A stretch of DNA of 64,000 nucleotides, taken from Pollenia angustigena. Its lineage: Eukaryota > Arthropoda > Insecta > Diptera > Polleniidae. The notes beneath the pieces were generated by a model. That model was given only the letters and a program-made list of their open reading frames with translations. It was not told the origin of the DNA and made no database searches. A program made the position numbers and the translations under genes. Shown one piece after another: positions 1 to 9,688 of the stretch (positions are counted from its first letter, which is position 1; every line of letters begins with the position of its first letter). The stretch lies in contig OV884058.1 of the NCBI GenBank assembly GCA_930367215.1, positions 196,186,208 through 196,250,207 on the forward strand, given 5' to 3'.

Positions 1-447
1 GTATGTTTGAATGTACGCACGTTATTTTAGATGACAGTTTTTAAAAATTGTGATGCTGATAAGCACTTTTCTGAAGGAACCAAAGTAACAGGGACTATAA
101 GATATTTTATTGCATCTTTCGATAATGTTCTAAAATGGATTGGATTTTCAACCCAAAAGGTAATCAATCAAGTGGGCTTTTCCTCTAATGGTCGTTCATT
201 GTTTTATCCTATTGCATTTTTATTTGTTTTTTTTACAACATCATAAAACTCCATCGGATATTTCAGTCCCTATGTAAACATATAAAAATTTCGGCATAAC
301 GGCCTTAAGTTAGTAGTAAAAAAGCACAGGAAAGCAATCCATACCACCTGCGCGAATTAATAATAGCAAGTAAAAACTTGCGGCAGAAATCTGTGTGTGT
401 ACAGCTGCTGTAACATGTCTTCATAGCTGTATTTTAAATAACAATAA

Positions 448-502
448 TATCGATATTGATGTTTTTCCTATCGATATTTTCGATAGCTTAAGACTATCGA
501 TA
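448..502. promoter_or_regulatory. Cluster of three DRE (TATCGATA) motifs
   Basis: Exact TATCGATA octamers lie at 448-455, 469-476 and 495-502, with further ATCGAT/TATCGAC half-sites around them. In Drosophila this palindrome is the DRE, bound by DREF and overlapping BEAF-32 sites, and is common in promoters of broadly expressed genes and at domain boundaries. Three exact copies within 55 bp is well above chance. No convincing host exon follows directly; a 48-codon ORF starts at 951. It may mark a promoter or insulator, or belong to a transposon. Confidence 0.55.
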
Positions 503-950
503 GTATCGACAGTTTCCCAGCACTAGTGGCCGCAGGGCAAAAAATAAGGATGCTAAATCTGGCAACTCTATTGTGATTTTTATTCTTGAGATTCAATTTA
601 CTATGTATTTCCAAAAAAAAAAAATTGCAATTTTATTTGCGAAATAGTTTTTTTATCGCGTTGAAGTGGAAAAGGGACAAAAATTACTGTTTGCTGCGCT
701 TTATGGGGAATAACGGGTTTGAAACTCTTATGGCCATTTTCTCAATGTATCGACAAACTGTCTGTTACTTAATGTCAACAAAAATTTATTGGACCGATAA
801 ACTGTCCGTTAACGATTTTGGGTTTCTCAATACACCGACAAAAAACATTGTTTTCAGCTGGCAACGCCACTCAAAATACATGTAAAAGTTGGGAGTCAGC
901 TGATTGAATTTATCTGTACGGCAAATAAAAGGAAAATAAATAATTGGCAG

Positions 951-1097
951 ATGAGTGCCGGTTTGCTTTGCGATAAAATCGAAGCAAATGAGACATTGAG
1001 AAAATCAAATTTCTTTAATGTGCAGTTTTTCGTTGGGAAAGAAGATAATCGCCTAATGAGAAAAGGGCCATTAGAAATAAAAAAGGGTTACCATTAA
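951..1097 (+). CDS. Small ORF, possible relic of a BTB-type domain start
   Basis: A 48-codon ATG-to-TAA frame about 450 bp downstream of the DRE cluster. Its middle, around residues 15-33 (LRKSNFF..VQFFVGKED), resembles the opening strand of BTB/POZ domains (typically ..DVxFxVG..), but the conserved histidine-containing continuation is absent and the frame stops soon after. No splice donor is obvious. It is either a decayed retrocopy or a chance ORF. The BTB resemblance is my impression from a short stretch and is weak. Confidence 0.2.
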   Translation: MSAGLLCDKIEANETLRKSNFFNVQFFVGKEDNRLMRKGPLEIKKGYH

Positions 1098-1099
1098 AA

Positions 1100-2195
1100 T
1101 TGACAATTGTTAGGGTCCTTAATTGCGTACAATATTTATTTTAAATATGTTTTATTAACAGAGTAATTTCACATGGCGCACCAAACACTCGACTTACTTG
1201 AGAAGAGGTTTTGTGTTTACAAAATTATCTAGTGATGAAACACCAAGATCATACCATTAAACATATCAAGGATTATCTTATCAATATATGTACTTAGAAT
1301 GCAGTAATTCCAAAAAGGGACCAGTAAGTAAGATCGAGTGGTTAAGCGCCTAAAAATAATTTTCTCTGGAAAGACATGAAGTCATTAGTTAATGCAAATA
1401 AACCAACAACTTTAAGCGTCTATGGAGATAATGTTGTATGTAACATTGCCTTCCTACAACCGCAAAGTCACAACTATAAATTATTCTCCGGACAAAAATA
1501 TTGTTCGAAACGCATGATGAATCCACCTAAAGAATCCGAAACTACATATTAAAACTCTAGGTCATTTACTTCTCTGTTCAAAAACAATTGCATGGAGAGA
1601 CACCTGCCTGAAGGCTTAACTCCATTCAAACAAAAAATGCTAATATCAGGTCATAAGCTGATAGATTTCAGATCTCCTATTGCATCAATTGGATTTTAAA
1701 CCAGACCTCAAAATGGAATTACGAATTAATATGTACATTAGACTGTTCGCAATTTTTTTTTTTAAATTTAATTGTTTGCGCTGCTTAAAATATGAGGTTT
1801 GGTGTAAGAAATCACGGTCTAATTTTTCAGGGCAATCCGACGGTGCCTAGCCGTGCCGAGTGGGGCCCAAAGTTCCCCACATTATAAAAAAACATCTTTT
1901 CTATCAGATCTTTAAGTTATACTAGTTGAAAAGCCGAAAATCAAAAATATGGCTTCGTTACGATCATCCGCAGAGAAAGTACTTCAAGTGTGCCAAATTT
2001 CAGCTTCCTATGTCATCAGATGGCTTCAGAAAGTTGCGGAAAGAATAGGACATACATGCAAACATCCTGACATACTAAGAAATTATATATTGTATAGATA
2101 GATTATAGTATTTGCTGTTTAATATTTTAGTATGATACGAACGAAAGATTTTTAGCCTAATTCGGGGCCGCTGAATCCAGTGGTGCTAGCCGTTT
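1100..2195. other. AT-rich sequence with no gene recognised
   Basis: No ORF with coding character, no clear inverted-repeat element. A more GC-balanced patch at about 1830-2080 contains GTGCCTAGCCGTGCCGAG and is probably an old repeat that I cannot name. Confidence 0.4.
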
Positions 2196-2521
2196 TTTTA
2201 TGTTAGCTTTGGTTTACGAGATATACCGTTATTTCGAAAATTAAGGACGTTGCACAACATATGTTCGCGTAACTCGAAAAAGCTTTAGCTTATTGAAAAA
2301 CTAAAAAAATCCGAAATTCCGCAATAAAATTTACTTTAAGAAAGTTGAAACTTTTTCTTTATGTTAGCTTTGGTTTTCGAGAAATACCGTTATTTCGAAA
2401 ATTAAGGATGTTGCACAACATATATTCGCGTAACTCAAAAACGCTTTAGCTTATTGAAAAACTAAAAAAAAACCGAAATTCCGTAATAAAATTTACTTTA
2501 AGAAAGGTAAAACGTTTTTCT
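2196..2521. repeat. Two tandem copies of a 161-bp unit
   Basis: The block starting TGTTAGCTTTGGTTT recurs at 2201 and 2362 (spacing 161 bp), with the same order of internal words (ATACCGTTATTTCG, GTTGCACAACATAT, CTTTAGCTTATTG, TAAAATTTACTTTAAG). The copies differ by scattered substitutions, so the duplication is not recent. Non-coding. Confidence 0.8.
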
Positions 2522-2915
2522 TATATGCGTAGTCGTTTTAAAAACATAATTTCTTTTTCTGGAAAAAAAAAAATAATTTTTTTTATTAAAATTTCGGAAT
2601 TTTTGTTTTTAAAAATGCATAAAAAAATTGAAAAATGCAGCTATGCTTCTAATTTTATGCAGTCATATAAAAAAAAATATTGCAAACAAAACAAGCTATA
2701 AATGATTAAAATGTGTTAACAACTTTTGATTTTATGTATTCATAAAAGACGAAAATTTTTAATTAATTTAAGAATTTTATTAAAGCGCAAACAATTAAAT
2801 TTAAAAAAAAAATCCCATACAAGATGCGACCAGTCTAATGTACATCTGTGGCATTTTGACAAATCATCTTATGTCAAATTTAAAAAGTTGAAAAAATATT
2901 TTTAATCATACGAAT

Positions 2916-3211
2916 CAAGGCGAATTCATACAAGGTGGTCTAATTTTGAAAACGTTTTACAACACTGTAAAATATTTGAACGTTGTGTCAAAAATTCAAA
3001 CAAACATTTGATTTTGTTTTTATATTAAATTGTGTTTTTTTGAAATGTTATAACTTAAAAAAGTTTTAAATTTCAGAATTTTAATCGAAAATTATAGAAT
3101 TTAGTTAAGATTCCCTAGAACCAACAGGACGGTATACCATTTTGACACAAGGTTAGTAATCAGCTGTTGCTTACGAAGCAAGAAAAGTTCACCTGGTGTA
3201 AATTCGCCTTG
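2916..3211. mobile_element. hAT-like MITE, 296 bp, TIR CAAGGCGAATT
   Basis: Terminal inverted repeats CAAGGCGAATT / AATTCGCCTTG bound the element. It is flanked by the exact 8-bp duplication ATACGAAT at 2908-2915 and 3212-3219. Ends CA..TG and an 8-bp target duplication fit the hAT superfamily. No transposase is present, so it is non-autonomous. A relative lies at 3320-3523 and a lone left end at about 7142. Confidence 0.8.
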
Positions 3212-3319
3212 ATACGAATTTTTATTCAAAAAACATTTTTGTTTACGTTTTTAAAATTTGGTACTATCAACGAAATTTTTCTTTAATTTTGGCTTATTTA
3301 TTTTTCAAAAACTTTTTTG

Positions 3320-3523
3320 CAAGGCGAATTCATTTTTTGGTGCCGTTGAAAGCAAACCTGAGCTATTTTTTTTTTTTTCTTACTTAAAGGAGGAATGTCA
3401 AAAGTTGCTTGAGTTTTCGACATATCGATTAAGGAAAGCAACAAATAATATACATACAATGTTGTGTTTTTGGTGTTGAACTTGTTGTTGTATTGTCACT
3501 ACCGTTTGTATGAATTCGCCTTG
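3320..3523. mobile_element. Second hAT-like MITE of the CAAGGCGAATTC family
   Basis: Ends CAAGGCGAATTCAT and (A)TGAATTCGCCTTG form inverted repeats of at least 13 bp. The flanking octamers CTTTTTTG and CTTCTTTT agree at 6 of 8 positions, a plausible decayed target duplication. The interior differs from the 2916-3211 copy, so the two share mostly their ends. Confidence 0.65.
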
Positions 3524-3639
3524 CTTCTTTTCGATCTAATCTCGACTTAAGATGTTGTGTCAAAACTCCACATATATATTTATTCCGGTTGTTCCAATGT
3601 GATGCCATGCCAATCTATTAAGGGCTTAGATCTTAAATT

Positions 3640-5180
3640 GACTCCAGCTCTTCATCATGCGTTTAATTTCTTTCTCGAGTTATCTTCTCCATGTAGATCT
3701 TGTTAGGTAATTTTGTTGCTGGCGCAACGTATGTCTAGTTTTATTGCATCTTAGGAGTTCGGTTGCCAAAGGGGATTGCGATATGGGCACTTTCACAGAA
3801 AAGTTCTCTTTTTGTCACGTCACGTCACCTAGCAATTATTCTTGTATTTTTGAACCACGTTGTTCAAATTTTTCCTCTCTTTCACTAAATGAAAACCTAG
3901 TTGCGCTCTACACCCAAATGCAAAAAAGTAAATAATATTTTCATTATTCTTTGAGAAACATTAAAAATGGTTGGTGACGTTACGTGACAAAAAGTAGACA
4001 TTTCTATGGAAATACCAATACTCAATATTGTCGCTGCCCCAAAGTTGTTAAAAAATTCGGCTTCCCAGTGGATTCCAATGAAGCGCAGATCCCATTAGTT
4101 CGTTTTGTTGTTTGCGCAACGTATTTCCCTGCCAGTTTCACTTGCGTCTTAGGAATTGCGATTTCCGATATTGTCGCTGGCCAAAAGATCCACAAAATTC
4201 TTCAAAATTCGAGTTGTCTTCCGCATGCAAGGGCGGTTCTACCTATTCTTCGACTTACCTGTGGATTCCAGTCAAGCGCAGATCTTATAAGTTCGTTTTG
4301 TTGTTTGCGCAACGTATGTCTAAGGCAGTTCCATTTGCATCTTAGGATTTCGGTTGTCAAGGGGATTGCGATATTCGATTTTTTTGCTGGCTAAAAGATC
4401 TTCAAAATTCTTGTTAGGAATCTATGGGTGAATCTATGTAGAGCATTTACGTCGCGGGATCCTGTGTTCCAAATTTCGCATACATACAACATAATTGATT
4501 TTACATTAGAGGTGAAAACTGTGATCTGGCTTTAGCTTGAAATATGTGTTGATTTACTACAGACAGGGCTAAGTGTTCTTTATGTAGGCTTGGCGCTATA
4601 TATACGGAGAGCAGCGTCAGCGGTTAATCCTCCCTTGCTGCCGATGATGCTACCAAAATAGCTGTTAAGGAGACTTTACAAAAGAGTTATATCTTTTGCG
4701 TTCATTCGCATTGACTTCGTTTTAATGATATTCATCTAAAGCTCTGCTTTTACCATAGTTTCCTAAAGCAGTTTGATTTTCGTTGTCGTATCGCTGTGCT
4801 TGTGGCTTAGCAGGCAAATTTTGCCTACATATTCCAAGGTGCCAAGTTGTCTCAATATACCCACTGGTAACGACTGTATCAGTTTTCATGACAACATCTT
4901 AAACAACGTTAAACAGAAGTGGTGTCATTACGTACCCTTGCCACACACCAACTGCCCCACTTATGTGGTCGTTTAGATGATTTTCATAAAGATCTTTGCA
5001 TGTGACTCCCCTGTGTGGAGCTTGAATTCTTAGCGGTGTGCCTTTGCATGCTAAGGCATTTTTTTCGTTTTACAATTATAAGTCCGATACTAATAAGTTT
5101 TTGCCGCGAGACGCATGAGTATATCGCCAAGAGGGATTGCAATGTACTAGTCCTCCACTGATTATGTTCTCCCTCGCTTC
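3640..5180 (-). mobile_element. RTE-like LINE relic (reverse transcriptase), minus strand
   Basis: Reading the minus strand from about 5180 down gives degraded reverse transcriptase. It shows a PLLFNVV-type motif near 4925, a region around 4600 like the KTKSMRxN...GSIIxxxGG stretch, and the C-terminal RHTLRK...ALDWNPQ motif near 4260-4340. These are typical of the RTE-like LINEs often annotated as craniofacial-development-protein-2-like or endonuclease-reverse transcriptase. Stops and frameshifts are frequent, so it is dead. The C-terminal segment is reiterated about three times, with about 190 bp between the two clearest copies, and is interrupted by a MITE at 3783-4018. Related fragments lie at 8435-8653 plus 11726-12010 and at 15648-16489. 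Confidence 0.75.
3783..4018. mobile_element. TIR element inserted in the LINE; shares sequence with the 56.5-kb hAT relic
   Basis: Inverted segments CTTTTTGTCACGT.ACGTCACC occur at 3807-3828 and 3973-3994, with weaker inversion outwards (TTTC.ACAGAAA / TTTCTATGGAAA). LINE sequence resumes on both sides (GGGGATTGCGATAT / TCAATATTGTCGCTG). The inner part 3827-4020 is nearly repeated at 56492-56685, where it adjoins a degraded hAT transposase. Exact ends were not fixed. Confidence 0.55.
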
Positions 5181-5189
5181 AGCAGTATG

Positions 5190-6020
5190 AATCCCATGGT
5201 AATAACTTTAAAAATCTCTTTTGATGTTAAATATCCTTCATACTTGTTTTCTGACAGCTGCACGACTCCATACTTTGCCAACTCTGGAAAAGACATTTTT
5301 TTTTCCTCTGAGCACATGTACACAGTGCGAGTAAAACGGGTGAATAAAAATATGCCAGTGTTAGTGTTTTGGGTTGACTTTCGTAGCAGAGGCAGAGTAT
5401 CTCGCGCTGTATTAAATATTTTTTATATGGTTAGAATTGTATTTACTTATTATTTTTTTTTTATAAATTTTGTTTTATGTTTGTTGTATATTTTTATTCG
5501 TACAATGATATTTTTGTTTTTGTATTTTTTATACTATAAAGTGGCAATATTTTTGTTGTTATTGGCTAAGTGTCAGTGTATTTGAGAGTTGAGTTATTTT
5601 GTAGTTTTTAAAGAACATGGTGTTCAGTTTATAACGAATTGAGAATCGTGGCGGGTTAGTTGGTCATTTAAATAACAACTCAGTTATTTATTTTGGTTAA
5701 AAAGGGATTTAAAAAGTTTGTTGCGTTTTAGGGGAAATACGAAAAGAAAAATATTATTAAATAATTAAGAAAGTGCGTGAGTTGTGGTATTAATGAAACA
5801 AATTTATACAAAAAAAAAAAAAAAAAAAAAAATTAATTATAAACGGATGGAAAAAGTGTTTTAATGAAAAATTTGAGAAATGAAATTAAAAAAATATAGA
5901 AGAAAATGTAAAAATCTGTTGAAATATTTTCAAAGAAAATCTTTTTAAATTTTTTTTATATTAAAGTTTTAAAGCAGTAATAAAAAAAGAATCTTATTAA
6001 AAGAAACAAAATTTTTACAG
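5190..6020 (+). other. Presumed 5' flank and 5' UTR of the first coding exon
   Basis: Strongly AT-rich with a long A run at about 5811-5832. An ORF at 5187-5585 is low-complexity and not credible. A plausible initiator is at 5624-5629 (see separate entry). A TTTTTACAG at 6012-6020 could instead be a 3' splice site, in which case an upstream untranslated exon exists. Confidence 0.4.
5624..5658 (+). promoter_or_regulatory. Possible initiator with near-DPE for the 6-kb exon
   Basis: TCAGTT at 5624-5629 fits the fly initiator TCAKTY, with A+1 at 5626. A DPE-like GGTTA sits at +29 to +33, one base off the strict +28 spacing. If used, the 5' UTR would be about 407 nt. Weak on its own. Confidence 0.3.
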
Positions 6021-6032
6021 CATTAGTTTATT

Positions 6033-6737
6033 ATGGGCAATCGTGTTAGTAATTTGTTGTGTAAAAAAACAAATTTGGATAAAGAATCAAACGAGAATAC
6101 GAAATCAAAACGTGAACCAAAACGTCGGTTTAAACAGCGTCGTTTGTCTTTAAATTGTATGACACGTGAAAATAGTGCCAAATCCACGCAAGAATCAGTT
6201 CTCGTTCACAAACCTTCGTCTTCCCTACCGCGCAATAGTAAACTTTCAACACCTGAAAGGATTTACGCTGCCACAGCTCAAAATCAACTTGAAACAAAAC
6301 TTTTGAAAGTTAAAGAAAAACCAAAAGAGTCTCCTACCACAAACGAAAATCTTATTAAAGAATCTGTTGGTTATAGTTCCCCCTTAGCCTCCAGCTCTAA
6401 AAGCGAAGCTAAACCTCTAAAGAACCACGACCAGAAACCAGTTTGTTTTACCAATTCTTTACACCACAATACAAATTCAAATTCCTTTGGTGTTAGTCTA
6501 GAGAAACCACCTTTAAATTCGTTTTCGCCCATCTCATCATTGTCATCACCTTCAAGTTGTTCCCCCTCCTCATCCCCTGCTATCACTATCGATGTGGTAG
6601 ATTCGCCCATACGAGTGCTGGCAACAACAAAGACCCAAGATATTTTAACAAGTGAGAAATTGACGTGCACAGCGAGTAGTATTTCCTCTTTGAAAACTGC
6701 TACCATGAAATTTAATTCGGATTCAACCACTGTCAAG
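6033..6737 (+). CDS. N-terminal coding exon of an N-myristoylated, basic/Ser-rich protein (gene unidentified)
   Basis: The exon encodes 235 residues from ATG 6033 and ends at a strong donor, GTCAAG|GTAATT, in phase 0; reading through gives a stop four codons later. An in-frame TAG at 6024 fixes this ATG as the first. The product starts MGNRVS, matching the N-myristoylation signal (Gly2, Ser6), with Cys10 available for palmitoylation. Residues 24-37 are highly basic, and RRLS (Ser39) fits a PKA site. Residues about 163-182 are Ser/Pro-rich and the rest looks disordered. This suggests a membrane-tethered N-terminal isoform of a signalling or scaffold protein. Codon use and low stop density in AT-rich DNA support real coding. 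No downstream exon is visible nearby, so the intron is very long. A minus-strand ORF here is a shadow. Confidence 0.82.
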
Positions 6738-8223
6738 GTAATTTTTTGATTTGTTTACATTTTGAAAACAACAATAAATAAAAAACAGCAACAACAAAAA
6801 TGTGAGAATAGTAGTAGATTTATTTTTATATTCTTTTAACAAACTATTAACATTAAATAAATAGAAAAAACAATAAAAATAAATAAAAATCGTAACTTTA
6901 TAAAATTAAAATAATAAAACGTTATTACGTTGTTTTTTTAACGATTAAATGAATTAATTATTTGTTTTTTAATTAAATCTGAAAAAAATCATAATTTCTA
7001 GTTAAACTAAAGACCGAAGGTGATTTAAAATGTTAAGCAGGTGGGTCGAACCTGTTGTTAAGGAAAACTTTTAAAATTAAAAATAATTCTCATCTTTTTT
7101 AATGTAACCGAAACTTTAAAGCAGTTTACGATTTGACAAGACTAAGGCGAATTCAGTTCCAGGTGGTGGTAGATTTTTACAGTTCGAAGCTATTTTTTGT
7201 TTTTTTGATTTGTTAGTGTTTTGTTAGGAATGGTTGACATTTCGAACCGTAAACACTAACAATGCAATGCAAAAACCCAATGTTGTTTTTAGAGTGCTGA
7301 AGTATCGCCTCCACCTGTTGTTGATTTCTCCTTGGACAAGACTCTTGTAAATTTTGAACTTCCAAAATTTCAGTATGTCATCGTCCAGACGTGCACTTTT
7401 TGTTGCAGCAATTATTGAGTTTATTGTAGGAGTGGTGAGAAGATTAGGGAGAGGAGTACTTTGTTTAATGTACTCCGCAATTCTGTTTCGTTTTGTAATT
7501 CTCACACTTTTCAGCTTGAAGTTGGTTGTAGGTGTATTTGTATTTTTATATAAAATATTAAGATGAGATTAAAGATAAGATAAAAATACAAAAATTGCAA
7601 GACTTGAACTCCATAATCTGGACACTATTGTAATTTCAAAGCAGAATTTTAAAAAATTCCAAGTCTGGACGATGACTATCAGTGATCTGCTTTAGCAGGA
7701 TGTTTAATAGGGGAACTTAATATTGAATTCAGAAAACTTTATAGTTGATTTTGATCAGACTTGTACAAAATCTAATGAAATTGATTCGACTTAAAATCAG
7801 TTTAATAAAGCTGATTCCACTAAATTCGACTTAAATACACTCTATGAAAATATAATCGACTAGAATTGACCATTATCAATATATGTACATAAAATCATCG
7901 CCGTGCATCATCAGCCAAAACGTCTGAAGCTTAAAATTGGATATTTGGACCGGCGGTATCCCCTCGCTAAATTGATCAACTAAGACGCGGTTTTTAAAAA
8001 TTGAAATGTTTAACGGTAAAAAAGAGTAAAAACATGTAAATTCGCTTGTCTCATATCTCCTTAACTAAAATTTTATACTTGTCGTTGTTCATTAAAAAAA
8101 ATAAGCGGATCGGTGTATGGTAATTTCTTCAAATTCGCCCCAAACGGTTAAAATCTTTATTTTGGAACTTTTTTGCCACCCCATCTTTCTTTTAAACCAA
8201 TAAACATAGAAATACATTTAGCT
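6738..8223 (+). other. Start of a long intron, no further exon seen
   Basis: Begins with the donor GTAATTTTTT. The first 400 bp is AT-rich. A solitary MITE end (CTAAGGCGAATTCAG) is at 7142, related to the elements at 2916 and 3320. Short ORFs at 7224-7566 on both strands lack coding character. Degenerate GACT/AGTT words of the 15-bp repeat family appear at about 7730-7870. Confidence 0.5.
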
Positions 8224-8236
8224 GGGTTCTTATTTT

Positions 8237-8432
8237 GGCAGTCGTCATCGAAAACTTTTTCGATTAGAAAACGATCTTATTCCTCATTTTTTCGGTCGAA
8301 TCGAAATAATTTTTTAAATTTTATGAAAATTCCATTAAATTTTTACAACACTGAAACTACAATTTCGATTTGTTCAGTATCGATTGACAGATCGATTGCT
8401 TTCGAATCGAAACGTTTTCGATCACGACTGCC
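8237..8432. mobile_element. MITE with TIR GGCAGTCGTGATCGAAAAC (copy 1)
   Basis: Left end GGCAGTCGTCATCGAAAAC and right end GTTTTCGATCACGACTGCC are inverted repeats, with inversion continuing weakly outside. The interior is rich in TCGAT words. Other copies lie at 27253-27650 and 51125-52920, the last split by a DINE-like insertion. Superfamily not determined. Confidence 0.7.
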
Positions 8433-8434
8433 AG

Positions 8435-8653
8435 AATTACCCCCATGAATGGGGCCATAACTGCAAGACAGCAGTTAGATATCATCAGCAGACTCACTAG
8501 ATGTTGTTTGAGCCCCTGTCTTATACCTCTATTTGCTGAAGTAGCGTTAGGTGCGATGATGTCAAATACGATATTAAACAAAAGGGGAGGTTAGTATACA
8601 TCCTAACGAACACCAGTTACCACGTTAAAAGTGTTGCTCATTGCGTCGTGGAC
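8435..8653 (-). mobile_element. LINE reverse transcriptase fragment, downstream half
   Basis: The minus strand reads degraded RTE-like reverse transcriptase: NTFNVVTGVR then a PLLFNIVFDII motif (about 8555-8640), followed by scrambled sequence where the YxDD motif should be. Its upstream half continues at 11726-12010 after the inserted element 8654-11725; the shared nonamer GTCGTGGAC is the target duplication. Confidence 0.72.
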
Positions 8654-9247
8654 ATAGTTGGGGGTAGTGCACTAAATATTGATTTAAATCAGCAGTACGC
8701 TATCATTAAATAAAATGATTTAGTGATGATTGTTATTTTTTAAACGCAAATTGAATGCAAAAAATCTGCACTCAATTCAAATAGTGCAAAATCTTAACTC
8801 ACAATCAAAAAAGCTGCATACAAGCATAATCTCACTAATCTTTCAAAAATTATTGGTCATAACATACGAATAAAAAAATTCCTTAACAGAAAACATCTTG
8901 CATTGGCGTGACGTCAACCCGCTGGAACCATATCCAAACAGAGTTTGGACTCGACAATAATAAAATTGTGCAGTCAACGACAGATAATGATTCTTACCAG
9001 GGCAGTGGAGTCGTCAAGAAAAAGTGATAACTCCGACTCCGACTCCATCGGCTGAAATTTTTTAAGTACGACTCCGACTCCTGCTCTAACCTTGATGCTA
9101 AATGCATATGAGACTGGTCCTTATTTGACCTTAAACCTTTTTTTTTTAATGAAGTTCACTTTAAATTGTTAAATAAAGCAAGAAAATTATTCTGGAAAAA
9201 TTCAAAATCGATATTTTAATTCTAACACGTGCTGCATTGAGGTTTTA

Positions 9248-9688
9248 TATCGAGCCCTAATCGCGAAAATAACGTAAGTCCCAATTTACACTAGGGACAG
9301 AAGTTAATACTTGTATGTAAACTACGAAAAGTAAGAAAGAGAAATGAAAAAATGTCCAGTACAGATAGTCATGTACTACACACTCTACCTTTTCTACCCC
9401 TAGCCATCAAACTTCGTCTGTCCAGCAAGAAATGTCCCTAGTGTAAATTGGGACTAAGCGGCATGATTTTCAATTTTCGTTTTTTTTTTAATAAATGACT
9501 TTATTGGCAACACTTGCATCATCTCCTAAAATGTCATGGTCACAAAAGGTAACGTAACGATTTTATAGCAAAAACAATTTTATTGTAAGCGACAAATTTC
9601 ATACAAAATTTATATGAAATAAAATAAGAAAGCTCTCTCCTGTAAATTTTTTTTTTGGCGCTTACGTTATTTTCGCAGTTAGTCGATA
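9248..9688. mobile_element. TIR element with ends GCGAAAATAACGTAAGCG
   Basis: The left end reads CGCGAAAATAACGTAA, then a MITE, then GCGGC. The right end inverted reads TGCGAAAATAACGTAAGCGCC. The right end therefore serves as the uninterrupted version of the left. The interior (about 9500-9620, ..GCATCATCTCCTAAAATG..) is related to 33765-33880. Confidence 0.65.
9278..9454. mobile_element. 177-bp MITE, TIR GTCCCAATTTACACTAGG, TSD TAA
   Basis: The ends GTCCCAATTTACACTAGG and CCTAGTGTAAATTGGGAC are perfect inverted repeats. TAA flanks both sides (9275-9277 and 9455-9457), consistent with PIF/Harbinger. A 254-bp sister at 59476-59729 shares the interior words GTCCAGTACAGATAGTCATG and the same ends. 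Confidence 0.85.

Noticed and set aside
5187..5585. 132-codon ORF on the plus strand
   Set aside because: The second half is a run of Phe/Leu/Ile/Tyr from T-rich DNA, the first half matches nothing and has no splice or promoter context. Treated as chance.
6012..6020. TTTTTACAG just before the first ATG as a proven 3' splice site
   Set aside because: Plausible but the tract is short; cDNA would decide, so it is only mentioned, not called.
6371..6736. 121-codon minus-strand ORF
   Set aside because: Antisense shadow of the Ser-rich coding exon at 6033-6737.
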